From: JBBBNV01 sp037137075
Lineage (GTDB): Bacteria > Bacillota > Bacilli > Paenibacillales > NBRC-103111
Length of the DNA stretch: 64,000 nt
Assembly (NCBI RefSeq): GCF_037137075.1
Contig: NZ_JBBBNV010000021.1
Location: forward strand, 23,088-87,087
Direction: 5' to 3'
Numbering within the stretch: position 1 is the stretch's first letter; the number at the start of each line of letters is the position of its first letter. The notes under the pieces were generated by a model. The model made no database searches. It saw nothing but the letters and a program-made list of their open reading frames with translations, and was not told where the DNA came from. Below, piece by piece: positions 45,306 to 53,027 of the stretch. The position numbers and the translations under genes are program-made.

Positions 45306-46187
45306 TTAATTAAACACAACGGTTTTGTTATGATGAGTAATAATCCGGTCTTCCACATGCCATGCAACAGCGCGGGCTAGTACGATCCGCTCGATATGGC
45401 GGCCGATGCGTTTCAGGTCGGTGACATTGTCACGGTGGCTGACCCGCTGCACATCCTGCTCAATAATCGGTCCCCCGTCCAGCTCCTCGGTGACGTAGTG
45501 TGCCGTTGCTCCGATAATTTTGACCCCGCGGTCATAGGCCTGCGCATAAGGCTTGCCGCCTACAAACGCCGGAAGGAAGGAATGATGGATGTTAATCATG
45601 CGATTTTTGAACGCTTCGATAAAGGTTGGGGAAATAATCTGCATGTACCGGGCCAGCACCACTGCATCCACCTGCCCGACGGTCAGCTCCAGCTGCTGCG
45701 CCTCCGCTTCCTGCTTCGTTCCCGGGGTTACCGGAATATAATGATACGGGATGTTGAAGGCTTCCACAGCCTCACGCATGTCTTCATGGTTGCTGATGAC
45801 CATCGCAATATCCGCTTGAAGATTGCCCGCCTTCCATTGCCAGAGCAGCTCCAGCAGGCAGTGATCCTCCTTGGACACGAGAACGGCCAGCTTCTTGCGG
45901 CGTGCCGCGGGTGAAATCGTATACTCCGCCTTCAAATCCCCCGCAACGACGGAGAAATCACGTTCGAGCGATTCCAGACGGTCTGCAAGATTCGTCAGAT
46001 CAAACTCAATGCGGATAAAGAACATGCCGCCCTCAGGGTCCATCGTATACTGATCGGACTGTACAATGTTGGCCCCTGCATCAAATAAAAAGCGTGACAC
46101 CTTTGCCACAATTCCCGGCTGATCCGGGCAAGAAAGCAGCATGCGTGCCCGCTCTTCCCCGGCTCCGTTCGTTTTCTTCTCGCTCAT
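45306..46187 (-). CDS. purU: Formyltetrahydrofolate deformylase
   Basis: A 293-residue enzyme that hydrolyses 10-formyltetrahydrofolate to formate and tetrahydrofolate, balancing one-carbon pools and feeding purine synthesis. An N-terminal ACT domain (15-95, starting LLSCPDQPGIVAKVSRFLF) is joined to a formyltransferase domain with the catalytic asparagine-histidine of MINIHHSFLPAF and the aspartate of EELDGGPIIEQD. The length is standard. AGGATAGAG lies before the ATG. It is 121 bp downstream of nfo on the same strand; co-transcription is possible but not required. Confidence 0.96.
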   Translation of the reverse strand: MSEKKTNGAGEERARMLLSCPDQPGIVAKVSRFLFDAGANIVQSDQYTMDPEGGMFFIRIEFDLTNLADRLESLERDFSVVAGDLKAEYTISPAARRKKLAVLVSKEDHCLLELLWQWKAGNLQADIAMVISNHEDMREAVEAFNIPYHYIPVTPGTKQEAEAQQLELTVGQVDAVVLARYMQIISPTFIEAFKNRMINIHHSFLPAFVGGKPYAQAYDRGVKIIGATAHYVTEELDGGPIIEQDVQRVSHRDNVTDLKRIGRHIERIVLARAVAWHVEDRIITHHNKTVVFN

Positions 46188-46308
46188 CTGTCTCTATCCT
46201 TTCTGTGCCAAGCCCGTGAAGCCTGCCGCGCATCGGGAATACGTCCGAGACGCGGCACTGATCGATGCCCATTCGGACATCAAATCGTCCTGCTCCATGA
46301 ACAACGTC

Positions 46309-47430
46309 CTATTGAAATAATTGCTTGCCTGCAAACCAGGCGGTCAAGCGCTGATTAATCTGCTCCTCGCTGCGCTCCGCCAGCACCCGGTGCTCTGCCA
46401 CGAGATCATACAAACGCTCCATCGGCTCGCGCCCGTCCGCCTTCTTAGCCTTGGCGTCTGTTTTCAGCAGCTCCCAGGTAGACAGCACGAACTGGCGGTA
46501 ATCCACTTCCTGCTTCGTAAAGAAATGCTGCAAACGCTCAACATCCTCCAGAAATTCACCGCCGAACCGCTTCTCAACATCGCCGCGCAGCAGCGCTATT
46601 TCCGCTTCGTACATCGGACGGACCGTTTTGTCTTCCTTGCCGATCCACGGTGTTTCCAGAATAAACGGGCGGCCCTGAAGAGCATCGTGGTGAACGATAC
46701 GGTGCATCGCCTCAAAGCCAATCCAGCCCGATCCAATCGGCGCATGACGGTCTTTGCCGGCGCCGCGCATGTTCTTGCTGTCGTTCAAATGGACAACCGC
46801 TATCCGGTCCAGACCTACCGTCCGGTCGAACTTGGCCAGTACGCCGTCAATATCATTTACGATGTCATAGCCCGCATCATGAACGTGGCAGGTGTCCAGG
46901 CAGACGGTCAACCGGCGGTTATCCTCCACCTGGTCCATGATGGAGGCGATCTCCTCAAAGCTTCGCCCAATCTCCGTCCCTTTCCCCGCCATTGTCTCCA
47001 GCGCGATGTTGACATCACATTCCTTCGTCCCCGCGATAACCTCGTTCAAGCCCTCTGCAATACGTTTTATGCCGTACTCGGCATCCTTATCCGTATAAGC
47101 GCCCGGGTGAAGCACAATATTTTGTACCCCGAGAAAGGCTGTGCGGCGGATTTCCTCCTGCAGGAACCGGACCGCCAGCTCGAACGTATCCTCTTTATAG
47201 GAACCGAGATTAATAATGTAAGGCGCGTGCACGACAATTTCATCAATGCCCTGTCCGGCCATTACTTCCCGGCCTTCTTCAATATATTGATCCTCGATCG
47301 GTTTTCGGCGGGTGTTTTGCGGCGCGCCGGTATAAATCATGAATGTGCTGGAGCCGTAAGACTCCGCTTCTTTTGCCGCATTCAGCAATCCCTTGTCCGA
47401 AAACGAAACGTGCGAACCGATTTTTAGCAT
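46309..47430 (-). CDS. nfo: Endonuclease IV with extra C-terminal domain
   Basis: A 373-residue protein. Residues 1-280 form the TIM-barrel AP endonuclease of base-excision repair, with metal-ligand motifs VVHAPYIINLGS, NIVLHPGAY, ALETMAG, CLDTCHVHDAGYD, VVHLNDSK and FILETPW. The Bacillus enzyme has about 297 residues, so about 90 residues (285-373) are extra: a charged helical part from EFLEDVERLQHFF to WFAGKQLFQ that I do not recognise. AAGGAAG precedes the ATG. It is upstream of purU and divergent from the yneK homologue. Nuclease identity is firm; the role of the tail is unknown. Confidence 0.92.
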   Translation of the reverse strand: MLKIGSHVSFSDKGLLNAAKEAESYGSSTFMIYTGAPQNTRRKPIEDQYIEEGREVMAGQGIDEIVVHAPYIINLGSYKEDTFELAVRFLQEEIRRTAFLGVQNIVLHPGAYTDKDAEYGIKRIAEGLNEVIAGTKECDVNIALETMAGKGTEIGRSFEEIASIMDQVEDNRRLTVCLDTCHVHDAGYDIVNDIDGVLAKFDRTVGLDRIAVVHLNDSKNMRGAGKDRHAPIGSGWIGFEAMHRIVHHDALQGRPFILETPWIGKEDKTVRPMYEAEIALLRGDVEKRFGGEFLEDVERLQHFFTKQEVDYRQFVLSTWELLKTDAKAKKADGREPMERLYDLVAEHRVLAERSEEQINQRLTAWFAGKQLFQ

Positions 47431-47565
47431 CGTTTACTTCCTTCCTTATCGTAAGATAGCTATACGACATGCTGATAGCCATACGTCTCATTGTACCTGC
47501 AAACTCGAAATAAATCTAGAAATGCGGTATAATTTGGAGGAGTGCGAGTGAAAGGAGTTTTATCC

Positions 47566-48000
47566 ATGGAAGCATCTGGCGGCTTTATGCTGTTTCTAAT
47601 ATTTTGGGGCTGTGTGCTGCTTTTTTTCATGTCCATCGGCGGTTATTTCATGTTCCGCAAATTTTTCAAGGTTCTCCCCATGGCGGACGGGAAGTCCAAG
47701 CTGGACTGGCAAAACTACTACGTGGACAAGTCACGGCATATGTGGACGGATGAAAGCAAAGCGTTTCTGGAGAAGCTTGTTTCTCCGGTGCCGAACGCTT
47801 TTCGGGACATCGCCCGTCACTCCATCGCCGCCAAAATCGGCCAGGTGGCACTGGAAAGCGGGGACCCGGAGGTTACGCGGGAGCACTGCATTCAAGGCTA
47901 CATTCTGGCAACGCCCAAGCGTGATTACAAAAGCCTGATTCAGTTTCTGAACCGCGAGAATATCGACTATACCCCCTACCGGGATTTGCTGGAAAAATAA
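47566..48000 (+). CDS. yneK: DUF2621 membrane protein (YneK-like)
   Basis: A 144-residue protein with one N-terminal membrane helix (about 7-30, FLIFWGCVLLFFMSIGGYFMF) and a cytoplasmic part with FRKFFKVLP, DWQNYYVDKSRHMW, VPNAFRDIARHSIAAKIG and YILATPKRDYK. These match Bacillus YneK. The function is unknown; it is largely confined to spore-forming Bacillales. The ATG at 47566 has AAAGGAG upstream; a GTG at 47548 with GGAGG is possible and would add six residues. Confidence 0.85.
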   Translation: MEASGGFMLFLIFWGCVLLFFMSIGGYFMFRKFFKVLPMADGKSKLDWQNYYVDKSRHMWTDESKAFLEKLVSPVPNAFRDIARHSIAAKIGQVALESGDPEVTREHCIQGYILATPKRDYKSLIQFLNRENIDYTPYRDLLEK

Positions 48001-48014
48001 CGCTGTTTACAAAA

Positions 48015-48085
48015 AAGAAGCCCTGCGCCCGAACACCGACGTCATCGTTTCCGATGCAGCCGGCCGCCGGCCAGGGCTTGTCATT
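48015..48085. terminator. Possible bidirectional terminator, yneK / 48097 gene
   Basis: AGCCCTG (48019) pairs with CAGGGCT (48072) around a GC-rich, partly self-complementary loop, with A-rich and TTTT flanks. It sits between converging genes. Confidence 0.4.
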
Positions 48086-48096
48086 TTACATCTGGG

Positions 48097-48408
48097 TCAT
48101 TGCGAGAACAGTGCTCTGAACTGCTCTACGGTGAGTCTGGGGTCCATGGCGAAAGACACGTCCACTGACCGGCCATCCGAATGAGCAAACCGTCCCCCCT
48201 CCAGCACAAAGCCTCTTATTCTGGCTGTCTGCTCCAGCTCAGGAAACCGCTTTGCCGCGGCAACCGCCTCCACAGCGGTCGGAAATACGTGAAGCACCGT
48301 CTCCCCCCGGCTTGAGGCAAACGGCACATGTACGACGTGAAATCCGTTGCCGCCGCTTTTTACATACAATTCATACCCATGCTGGTACGCATGATAAATC
48401 TCTTTCAT
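48097..48408 (-). CDS. Hypothetical 103-residue protein
   Basis: A small soluble protein that I do not recognise. It begins MKEIYHAYQHGYELYVKSGG and has a mid-section rich in valine and alanine (HVFPTAVEAVAAAKRFPEL), with no membrane segment or metal motif. The ATG at 48408 has AAGGAGAG upstream; the longer frame to 48546 has no ribosome binding site. It converges with the yneK homologue and lies downstream of cheW beyond that gene's terminator. Confidence 0.65.
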   Translation of the reverse strand: MKEIYHAYQHGYELYVKSGGNGFHVVHVPFASSRGETVLHVFPTAVEAVAAAKRFPELEQTARIRGFVLEGGRFAHSDGRSVDVSFAMDPRLTVEQFRALFSQ

Positions 48409-48701
48409 TGCCGCTCTCCTTTTCGTTTCGCACGGGCGTGTGTTGTTCCGTCCCGCTTCCGCCACTACTGTTCCGCTGCTGTTCCGGGCATGACCGCCTC
48501 GCTTGGTTGTTCCTTGGCCGGACAGGCTTAGCTTGCAAAGAAACATATATGGCTATTGTAACAAAAACAGCACCGCGCGCCCAGACAAATCGCTTTGCTG
48601 CGCTGGGCAAAGGCCCCTCCTCTGACTAGAGAATCAGAAGGACGCCGGTATGCCAGGCAGGAACAGCATTTCTCTCTGGCAAGAGAGCAGGGGATAGAAA
48701 A
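48409..48701. other. Intergenic stretch, no recognised feature
   Basis: About 290 bp upstream of the hypothetical gene at 48097-48408. It presumably holds its promoter; no repeat or RNA was recognised. Confidence 0.35.
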
Positions 48702-48744
48702 CAAGGTCTCCACTCCCACGTGTACCGTGGTGTTGGAGACCTTG
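48702..48744 (-). terminator. Terminator after cheW
   Basis: On the minus strand, CAAGGTCTCCA pairs with TGGAGACCTTG and CCACG with CGTGG inside, followed by TTTTC. It lies 56 bp beyond the cheW stop. Confidence 0.75.
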
Positions 48745-48799
48745 GTCTGATTACACTTACCGGAAATATCCCCATGCCTCGCTGGAGGCAGGTTCTTGT

Positions 48800-49225
48800 T
48801 TACTCACCCAGAATACGGTCCAGACTCAGGATGCTCACCAGCCCTGCATCGGTCCGCGCCATCCCAAAGCCCCCCCCTTCTCCGGAGCGGCCGTATCCAT
48901 CCATCGGCGGCCCGACATCAGGAATAAATGAGACCCGATGCACCTGATCCACAATAAGTCCAGCCAGCTCATTGCGGAAGTTCACTACTACAATCCGGCT
49001 TGCCTTGGTTGCCGCGTGCTCCTGGAGGCCTAGTCGGAGACGCAGGCTGACAACCGGAATGATTTGGTTTCGCAAGTGAATAACGCCCTTCAAATACGCT
49101 TTACTGCGAGGAAGCACCGTAATATGCATCATTCGAATAATTTCACGGACATCGCCAATTGGAATCGCATAGCGTTCGTTGTCTAGCCCCACCTCAACAT
49201 ATTGATCCTGAGGAGTCACTTTCAT
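48800..49225 (-). CDS. cheW: CheW-like chemotaxis coupling protein
   Basis: A 141-residue single CheW domain (about 8-140). It has QYVEVGLDNERYAIPI, VREIIRMMHITVLP, YLKGVIHLRNQIIPVVSLR and ILSLDRIL, the usual pattern for the scaffold linking receptors to CheA. The start at 49225 follows GAAGGTG; a longer frame begins at 49258 inside the receptor's last codon and has no ribosome binding site. It is 29 bp downstream of the receptor gene and surely co-transcribed. No cheA is near, so it must work with the main chemosensory array. Confidence 0.9.
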   Translation of the reverse strand: MKVTPQDQYVEVGLDNERYAIPIGDVREIIRMMHITVLPRSKAYLKGVIHLRNQIIPVVSLRLRLGLQEHAATKASRIVVVNFRNELAGLIVDQVHRVSFIPDVGPPMDGYGRSGEGGGFGMARTDAGLVSILSLDRILGE

Positions 49226-49254
49226 GCGAGCACCTTCTTTTTTTCGATCGAAGA

Positions 49255-50841
49255 TCAATTGATTTTGAAGAACGAGACGGATTGGTTCAGCCCTTCCGCC
49301 AGCTCCGCCAATGACTGGGCCGTCGCCGCGGTCTCCTCGCTGCTAGCCGCCGACTCTTCTGTTGCAGCGGAAATGCTTTCGACGGCAATCAGCACCTCTG
49401 AGGATTGTGCCGCCTGCTCTTCACTGGCCGCAGCAATCTCCATCACCTTTTGAGCAGTCTCATTCACCATAGCGGCAATGCTCCCAAACGCCTCTCCGGA
49501 TTGGCGGGTGGATAACGCGCCGTCATTTACCGATTTGACGCTTTGACGGGTATTCTCCTGCATTCCTTTAATGATGAGTGTAATCTGCTTGGTGGCCTCA
49601 CTGCTCCGTTCTGCCAGCTTACGCACCTCGTCGGCAACAACAGCAAAGCCTCTGCCTTGATCCCCGGCCCGAGCAGCTTCAATCGCGGCATTCAGCGCGA
49701 GCAGATTCGTCTGGTCCGCAATATCATCGATTACCTCGATGATATCCCCAATTTTTTGGGAATCCTCTTCCAAACGGGCCATCTGAACGTTCACCTGATT
49801 CATGCCCTCCACAGACGTCCGGACGATCTCTTCGCCGTTCTGGGCGATTTTGACCGTTGAATTGGAAAAATCCGCAGCCTGCTCCGCACTCCGGGCGACC
49901 GAATTAACCGCAATGGACAAATCCTTAAACAGTTCATTGATGGTTTGGGCGGCAGTAGCCTGACTCGTGCTGACACCGGCGATTTCCTCCGTGCTTGCAG
50001 AGATTTGCTGGGCTGCCGCAGCCACGCCTTGGGCCATACCCGTAATGCCGCTGACCGTCGCGCGGAGCTTGAGCACCATATCGTTAATCGAGACAGCCAG
50101 ACGCCCTACCTCGTCCTTCGTACGGATATCCGTCGTCTCCCGCAGCTCGCCATTCGACACCTTGGCGACCAACTCCACGATCCGGTTCAATGGACGGGAA
50201 ATCACCTGTGCAATGAAATAACCAAAGCCAATGCTAAATAGAAGCGAAATGACAATAATGGTCAGGGTCACATTCCGGGTAGACTCATATTCTTTGTCGG
50301 AAGCTTGATTGGCAGCTTCAGCCAGTTGATTGTTTATCTCAATTAACTCATTCAATAGGTTATTGACAATGTCGCCCTTTTCCTTCAATTCCCCGTTCAG
50401 CAGCGCCCTGAATTCCGCCTCATTTCCCGCATTGCTCACCTGAATGGCATTGTCCAGAGCCTTTGTATATGCTTGCCAGGCCGGAGTAAACTGCTTCAGC
50501 TTCTCATCCTCCTTCGGAGTCAGCTCCGTTTGGCGATAATGACTGATATTCGATTCCGTCTGATCGCGGAACATGATTGCTCTTTCCTGATATCCTTTCT
50601 TTTCCTGCGCAGTATCGGCCATATTCATATCACGCAGATTGATCCGGATTCGCTGGTACGAAACTTGGGCTTCCGCTATCATTTGAATCGGAACCAAATT
50701 ATTTCTGTACATTTTATCCATGCTCTGATTCAATTTATCCATATTGCTCAGTCCAAACACACCGACAAAAGCCAGAATCATCGCCAACAAGACAAACGAA
50801 GAAATCAACTTTACTGATGTTTTCAAATTAAGAAACCACAT
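49255..50841 (-). CDS. Methyl-accepting chemotaxis protein
   Basis: A 528-residue receptor. TM1 (about 10-30) is followed by a four-helix-bundle periplasmic-type sensor (35-185), TM2 (about 187-208), HAMP (210-262) and a long signalling domain. The hairpin tip is intact (IADQTNLLALNAAIEAARAG, then RGFAVVADEVRKLAERS). The sensor is of the 4HB_MCP type, whose ligands are often organic acids or amino acids. The ATG at 50841 follows GGGGTGGGG; a GTG at 50850 would add three residues. It forms a two-gene operon with cheW. Confidence 0.93.
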   Translation of the reverse strand: MWFLNLKTSVKLISSFVLLAMILAFVGVFGLSNMDKLNQSMDKMYRNNLVPIQMIAEAQVSYQRIRINLRDMNMADTAQEKKGYQERAIMFRDQTESNISHYRQTELTPKEDEKLKQFTPAWQAYTKALDNAIQVSNAGNEAEFRALLNGELKEKGDIVNNLLNELIEINNQLAEAANQASDKEYESTRNVTLTIIVISLLFSIGFGYFIAQVISRPLNRIVELVAKVSNGELRETTDIRTKDEVGRLAVSINDMVLKLRATVSGITGMAQGVAAAAQQISASTEEIAGVSTSQATAAQTINELFKDLSIAVNSVARSAEQAADFSNSTVKIAQNGEEIVRTSVEGMNQVNVQMARLEEDSQKIGDIIEVIDDIADQTNLLALNAAIEAARAGDQGRGFAVVADEVRKLAERSSEATKQITLIIKGMQENTRQSVKSVNDGALSTRQSGEAFGSIAAMVNETAQKVMEIAAASEEQAAQSSEVLIAVESISAATEESAASSEETAATAQSLAELAEGLNQSVSFFKIN

Positions 50842-51011
50842 ATTCCCCACCCCGTTGTCATATTCTGTACTGCGTCTGCCTCTAAGCCATGAAACCGAGT
50901 GAATCCATATTCGCCTATAAAGAAGCGCTCCCCTTCCACCTTCACCCCCATGTCATAGTCAAAATGATACAAAAGCCCTCCTAAAACGGAGGAAGGTGGA
51001 TCGTTCCCCTC

Positions 51012-51041
51012 TTGACAATAAGTCAAGCGAGCAAATAAATA
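51012..51041 (+). promoter_or_regulatory. Candidate rightward promoter outside left recombinase repeat
   Basis: TTGACA at 51012-51017 is followed after 18 bp by TAAATA (51036-51041). It points into the recombinase segment from outside the left repeat. TTGAC-AATAA-GTCAA at 51012-51026 is also a perfect dyad and may be an operator. Sequence match only. Confidence 0.45.
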
Positions 51042-51054
51042 TTCATGTACAATA

Positions 51055-51082
51055 GATGTCGTACAATTCGTGTTGTTCGACA
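51055..51082 (+). repeat. Recombinase-flanking inverted repeat, left copy
   Basis: This 28-bp sequence is identical, in inverse orientation, to 52168-52195. The inner 26 bp are a near-palindrome, TGTCGTACAA-TTCGTG-TTGTTCGACA, with 10-bp arms (9 of 10 complementary) and a 6-bp centre. This is the layout of a tyrosine-recombinase core site: two binding arms around a short crossover region. It lies about 95 bp beyond the stop codon of the recombinase gene. Confidence 0.85.
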
Positions 51083-51177
51083 TGATTATATAAAAAAACG
51101 ATGTATTTCGACAATATCTGATTCCCATACTACCATAATGTTTAGGTTCACACTACCATATATTTGAAAATAAAGTG

Positions 51178-52143
51178 CTAAAGGATATATTCCTTCAGGC
51201 AATCTTCAACATAATCGGAAGCCGCTTTCTTGATTTGCTCTACTGTATGTATGTACCGCTGGGTCGTATTGATTTGGGCATGTCCAAGCATCTCCTGTAC
51301 CTGCTGAATAGAAGCCCCGTTAAGCAGAGCTAACGTTGCATTCGTATGCCGCAGCCAGTGAGGTGTCAATTTCTTCTCCAGGCCGCTTTGTTCCCGTGCT
51401 GTCTGAATGATTCGTTCCACCTGTCTGACACTGATTGGGAATAGACGCTGCTGTCGCCCTTTCCGGGTTTTAAGAATAAAGCCGTGAAGAATGTTCCACA
51501 AGGATTGCGGCACCTTCACTTCCCGTTGTTTCCCCCCTTTTCCATAAACCACGGTAAGCCACATCGACGTTTCCAGCGGGTCCGTATGAAAATCTCCGAC
51601 CCGGATAGCAACCAGCTCGGACACCCGCAGGCCTAATAAAACCAAGGTAACTCCCACCAGATAATCCCGTTCTCCTTGTAAGTAAAGCTGCTCAAACAGC
51701 CGCACCACCTCTTTCTTGGTCAAATAATGCTGGCTGCTGTTCACGCGCACCTTTGGGCTTCGGATACACGTTGTCGGATTGTGCGCAAACAGCCCAATGT
51801 TGGGATCGCTCCCCCATCGGTACAATGAACGCAGCGGGGCGATCAGATTCGATACAGTCGCTGGTGCCTGCGGTCGGCTGCTTTTGCTACAGAAGCCTTT
51901 CATAAGCCCAATCTTAAAAGCCTCGATCTCCCGCCATGTCGCGTCCTGCAGCGTTTTGGGAGCAATAAACTGCTGGAACTGATGAATCGCATTCGTATAA
52001 TTACGCAGTGTATATTTTGAACGTTCGCAGATGCTGAGGAACATACTAATAATCTGCTCATCGGTAAACTTCTTCAGGTCTACGTCTTTAAGGTCCAAGT
52101 CTAGGTTTTCGGAGAGATAGAGTGATGTTACCGGCAAAGTCAT
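51178..52143 (-). CDS. Tyrosine-type site-specific recombinase
   Basis: A 321-residue XerC/XerD-like integrase. The N-terminal SAM-like core-binding domain (about 25-125) contains YTLRNYTNAIHQFQQF. The catalytic domain (140-315) has the R of LLGLRVSELV, the lysine of YGKGGKQREV, H-W-L-R-H, the second histidine of MLGHAQ, and the nucleophile tyrosine of TTQRYIHT: the full R-K-H-R-H-Y set. The ATG at 52143 has GGGAGG 11 bp upstream. The frame stays open to 52377 and an ATG at 52218 is an alternative that would read through the right repeat. It is bracketed by perfect inverted 28-bp core-like sites, so it may invert its own gene. It lies upstream of MCP-cheW on the same strand and next to a tRNA cluster. 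Confidence 0.9.
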   Translation of the reverse strand: MTLPVTSLYLSENLDLDLKDVDLKKFTDEQIISMFLSICERSKYTLRNYTNAIHQFQQFIAPKTLQDATWREIEAFKIGLMKGFCSKSSRPQAPATVSNLIAPLRSLYRWGSDPNIGLFAHNPTTCIRSPKVRVNSSQHYLTKKEVVRLFEQLYLQGERDYLVGVTLVLLGLRVSELVAIRVGDFHTDPLETSMWLTVVYGKGGKQREVKVPQSLWNILHGFILKTRKGRQQRLFPISVRQVERIIQTAREQSGLEKKLTPHWLRHTNATLALLNGASIQQVQEMLGHAQINTTQRYIHTVEQIKKAASDYVEDCLKEYIL

Positions 52144-52167
52144 TTGTCTGTATACCTCCCTTGTCTG

Positions 52168-52195
52168 TGTCGAACAACACGAATTGTACGACATC
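52168..52195 (-). repeat. Recombinase-flanking inverted repeat, right copy
   Basis: This is an exact inverse copy of 51055-51082; the match extends another four bases outward (CAAT) after one mismatch. It is placed 24 bp upstream of the recombinase start codon, so the gene's ribosome binding site lies inside the bracketed segment while the better promoter candidate lies outside it. Confidence 0.85.
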
Positions 52196-52284
52196 CATTG
52201 AATCGAGGATTCATTCATTTTGTCGAAACCTTTTTGGCTTGTATTGTTTTGCTTGCTTACCCCTTTATCTTCCTCTTGAAGGTC

Positions 52285-52313
52285 ACTATAACTCAAGATT
52301 GTCCATTTTACAA
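52285..52313 (-). promoter_or_regulatory. Candidate promoter of the recombinase gene
   Basis: On the minus strand, TTGTAA (52313-52308), a 17-bp spacer and TATAGT (52290-52285) match the vegetative promoter pattern. It points left through the right repeat into the recombinase gene. Confidence 0.5.
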
Positions 52314-52437
52314 AAATATAATCCGCACAAATCCACACCAACCAAATAAACCAAATAATCCTCCAGAATGTCCGCATTGAATGCGGCGCTGGAGGTCCTT
52401 ACTGCATCAGCCATCCCCCTTGAGCCTGCAGCGTCTT

Positions 52438-52596
52438 CTATTTGTGCACAGCAATGCAATTAAATGCCAGTCCTTCTCCTGCCTCTTCGGCAATAACGCC
52501 AAACAGCTTGACCGTTCCTGTGCCCACCCAGCCTTTCATCATCATCGGACTCGTTATGGAGTAATATCGAACCGTGATCCGATTGTCTCCCGGCAT
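52438..52596 (-). CDS. Possible 52-residue small protein
   Basis: A short ORF beginning MPGDNRITVRYYS and ending EGLAFNCIAVHK, with GGAG 9 bp before the ATG. The composition is protein-like (a valine/glycine-rich beta-type stretch GWVGTGTVKLFGVIAEE), and it stands in an otherwise empty 380-bp gap between the recombinase region and tRNA-Leu. I recognise no family. It may be real, or the tail of a decayed gene. Confidence 0.4.
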   Translation of the reverse strand: MPGDNRITVRYYSITSPMMMKGWVGTGTVKLFGVIAEEAGEGLAFNCIAVHK

Positions 52597-52759
52597 CAAT
52601 CATCACTCCGCAGGGAACGCCGCCGGCTATGGTATCCAAGCTCCCATCCGATCCGTTCGCCGCACACGCCTGTACATAGCGATAGAGGCTCTGGGTTCTG
52701 ATGTATAGGCACAAAAAAACAGCCCTGCCGAAGCGAGACTGTTTTGTCTTTCATCATGA

Positions 52760-52842
52760 TGCGGTTGAGAGGACTCGAACCTCCACGGGCGTAAGCCCAC
52801 TACCCCCTCAAGATAGCGTGTCTGCCATTCCACCACAACCGC
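52760..52842 (-). tRNA. tRNA-Leu (GAG)
   Basis: The acceptor stem GCGGTTG / CAACCGC is intact, with a long variable arm typical of leucine tRNA, TTCGAGTCC in the T arm, and anticodon GAG between CTATC and GGTAG stem halves. CCA is not encoded. It is last in the minus-strand tRNA cluster. Confidence 0.93.
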
Positions 52843-52855
52843 ACAGTATATAATG

Positions 52856-52928
52856 TGAGCCATGTAGGACTCGAACCTACGACACCCTGATTAAAAGTCA
52901 GGTGCTCTACCAACTGAGCTAATGGCTC
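52856..52928 (-). tRNA. tRNA-Lys (TTT)
   Basis: GAGCCAT acceptor start, AGCTCAGTTGGTAGAGCA D-arm, anticodon TTT in CTGACTTTTAATCAG, and T arm GTAGGTTCGAGTCCTAC. It is 13 bp from tRNA-Leu. Confidence 0.95.
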
Positions 52929-52955
52929 GTAGCTTCAAAGTCGTAACAATATTGA

Positions 52956-53027
52956 TGACCCGTAGGGGATTCGAACCCCTGTTACCTCCGTGAAAGGGAG
53001 GTGTCTTAACCCCTTGACCAACGGGCC
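52956..53027 (-). tRNA. tRNA-Glu (TTC)
   Basis: GGCCCGTTGGTCAAG start, anticodon TTC in CCTCCCTTTCACGGAGG, and T arm AGGGGTTCGAATCCCCT. It is 27 bp from tRNA-Lys. Confidence 0.95.

Noticed and set aside
52221..52228. Extra half-sites TGTCGAAA (52221) and TTTCGACA (51107) near the recombinase repeats
   Set aside because: They lie about 25 bp from the core sites but on opposite sides relative to site orientation, so they do not form a symmetrical accessory-site pattern.
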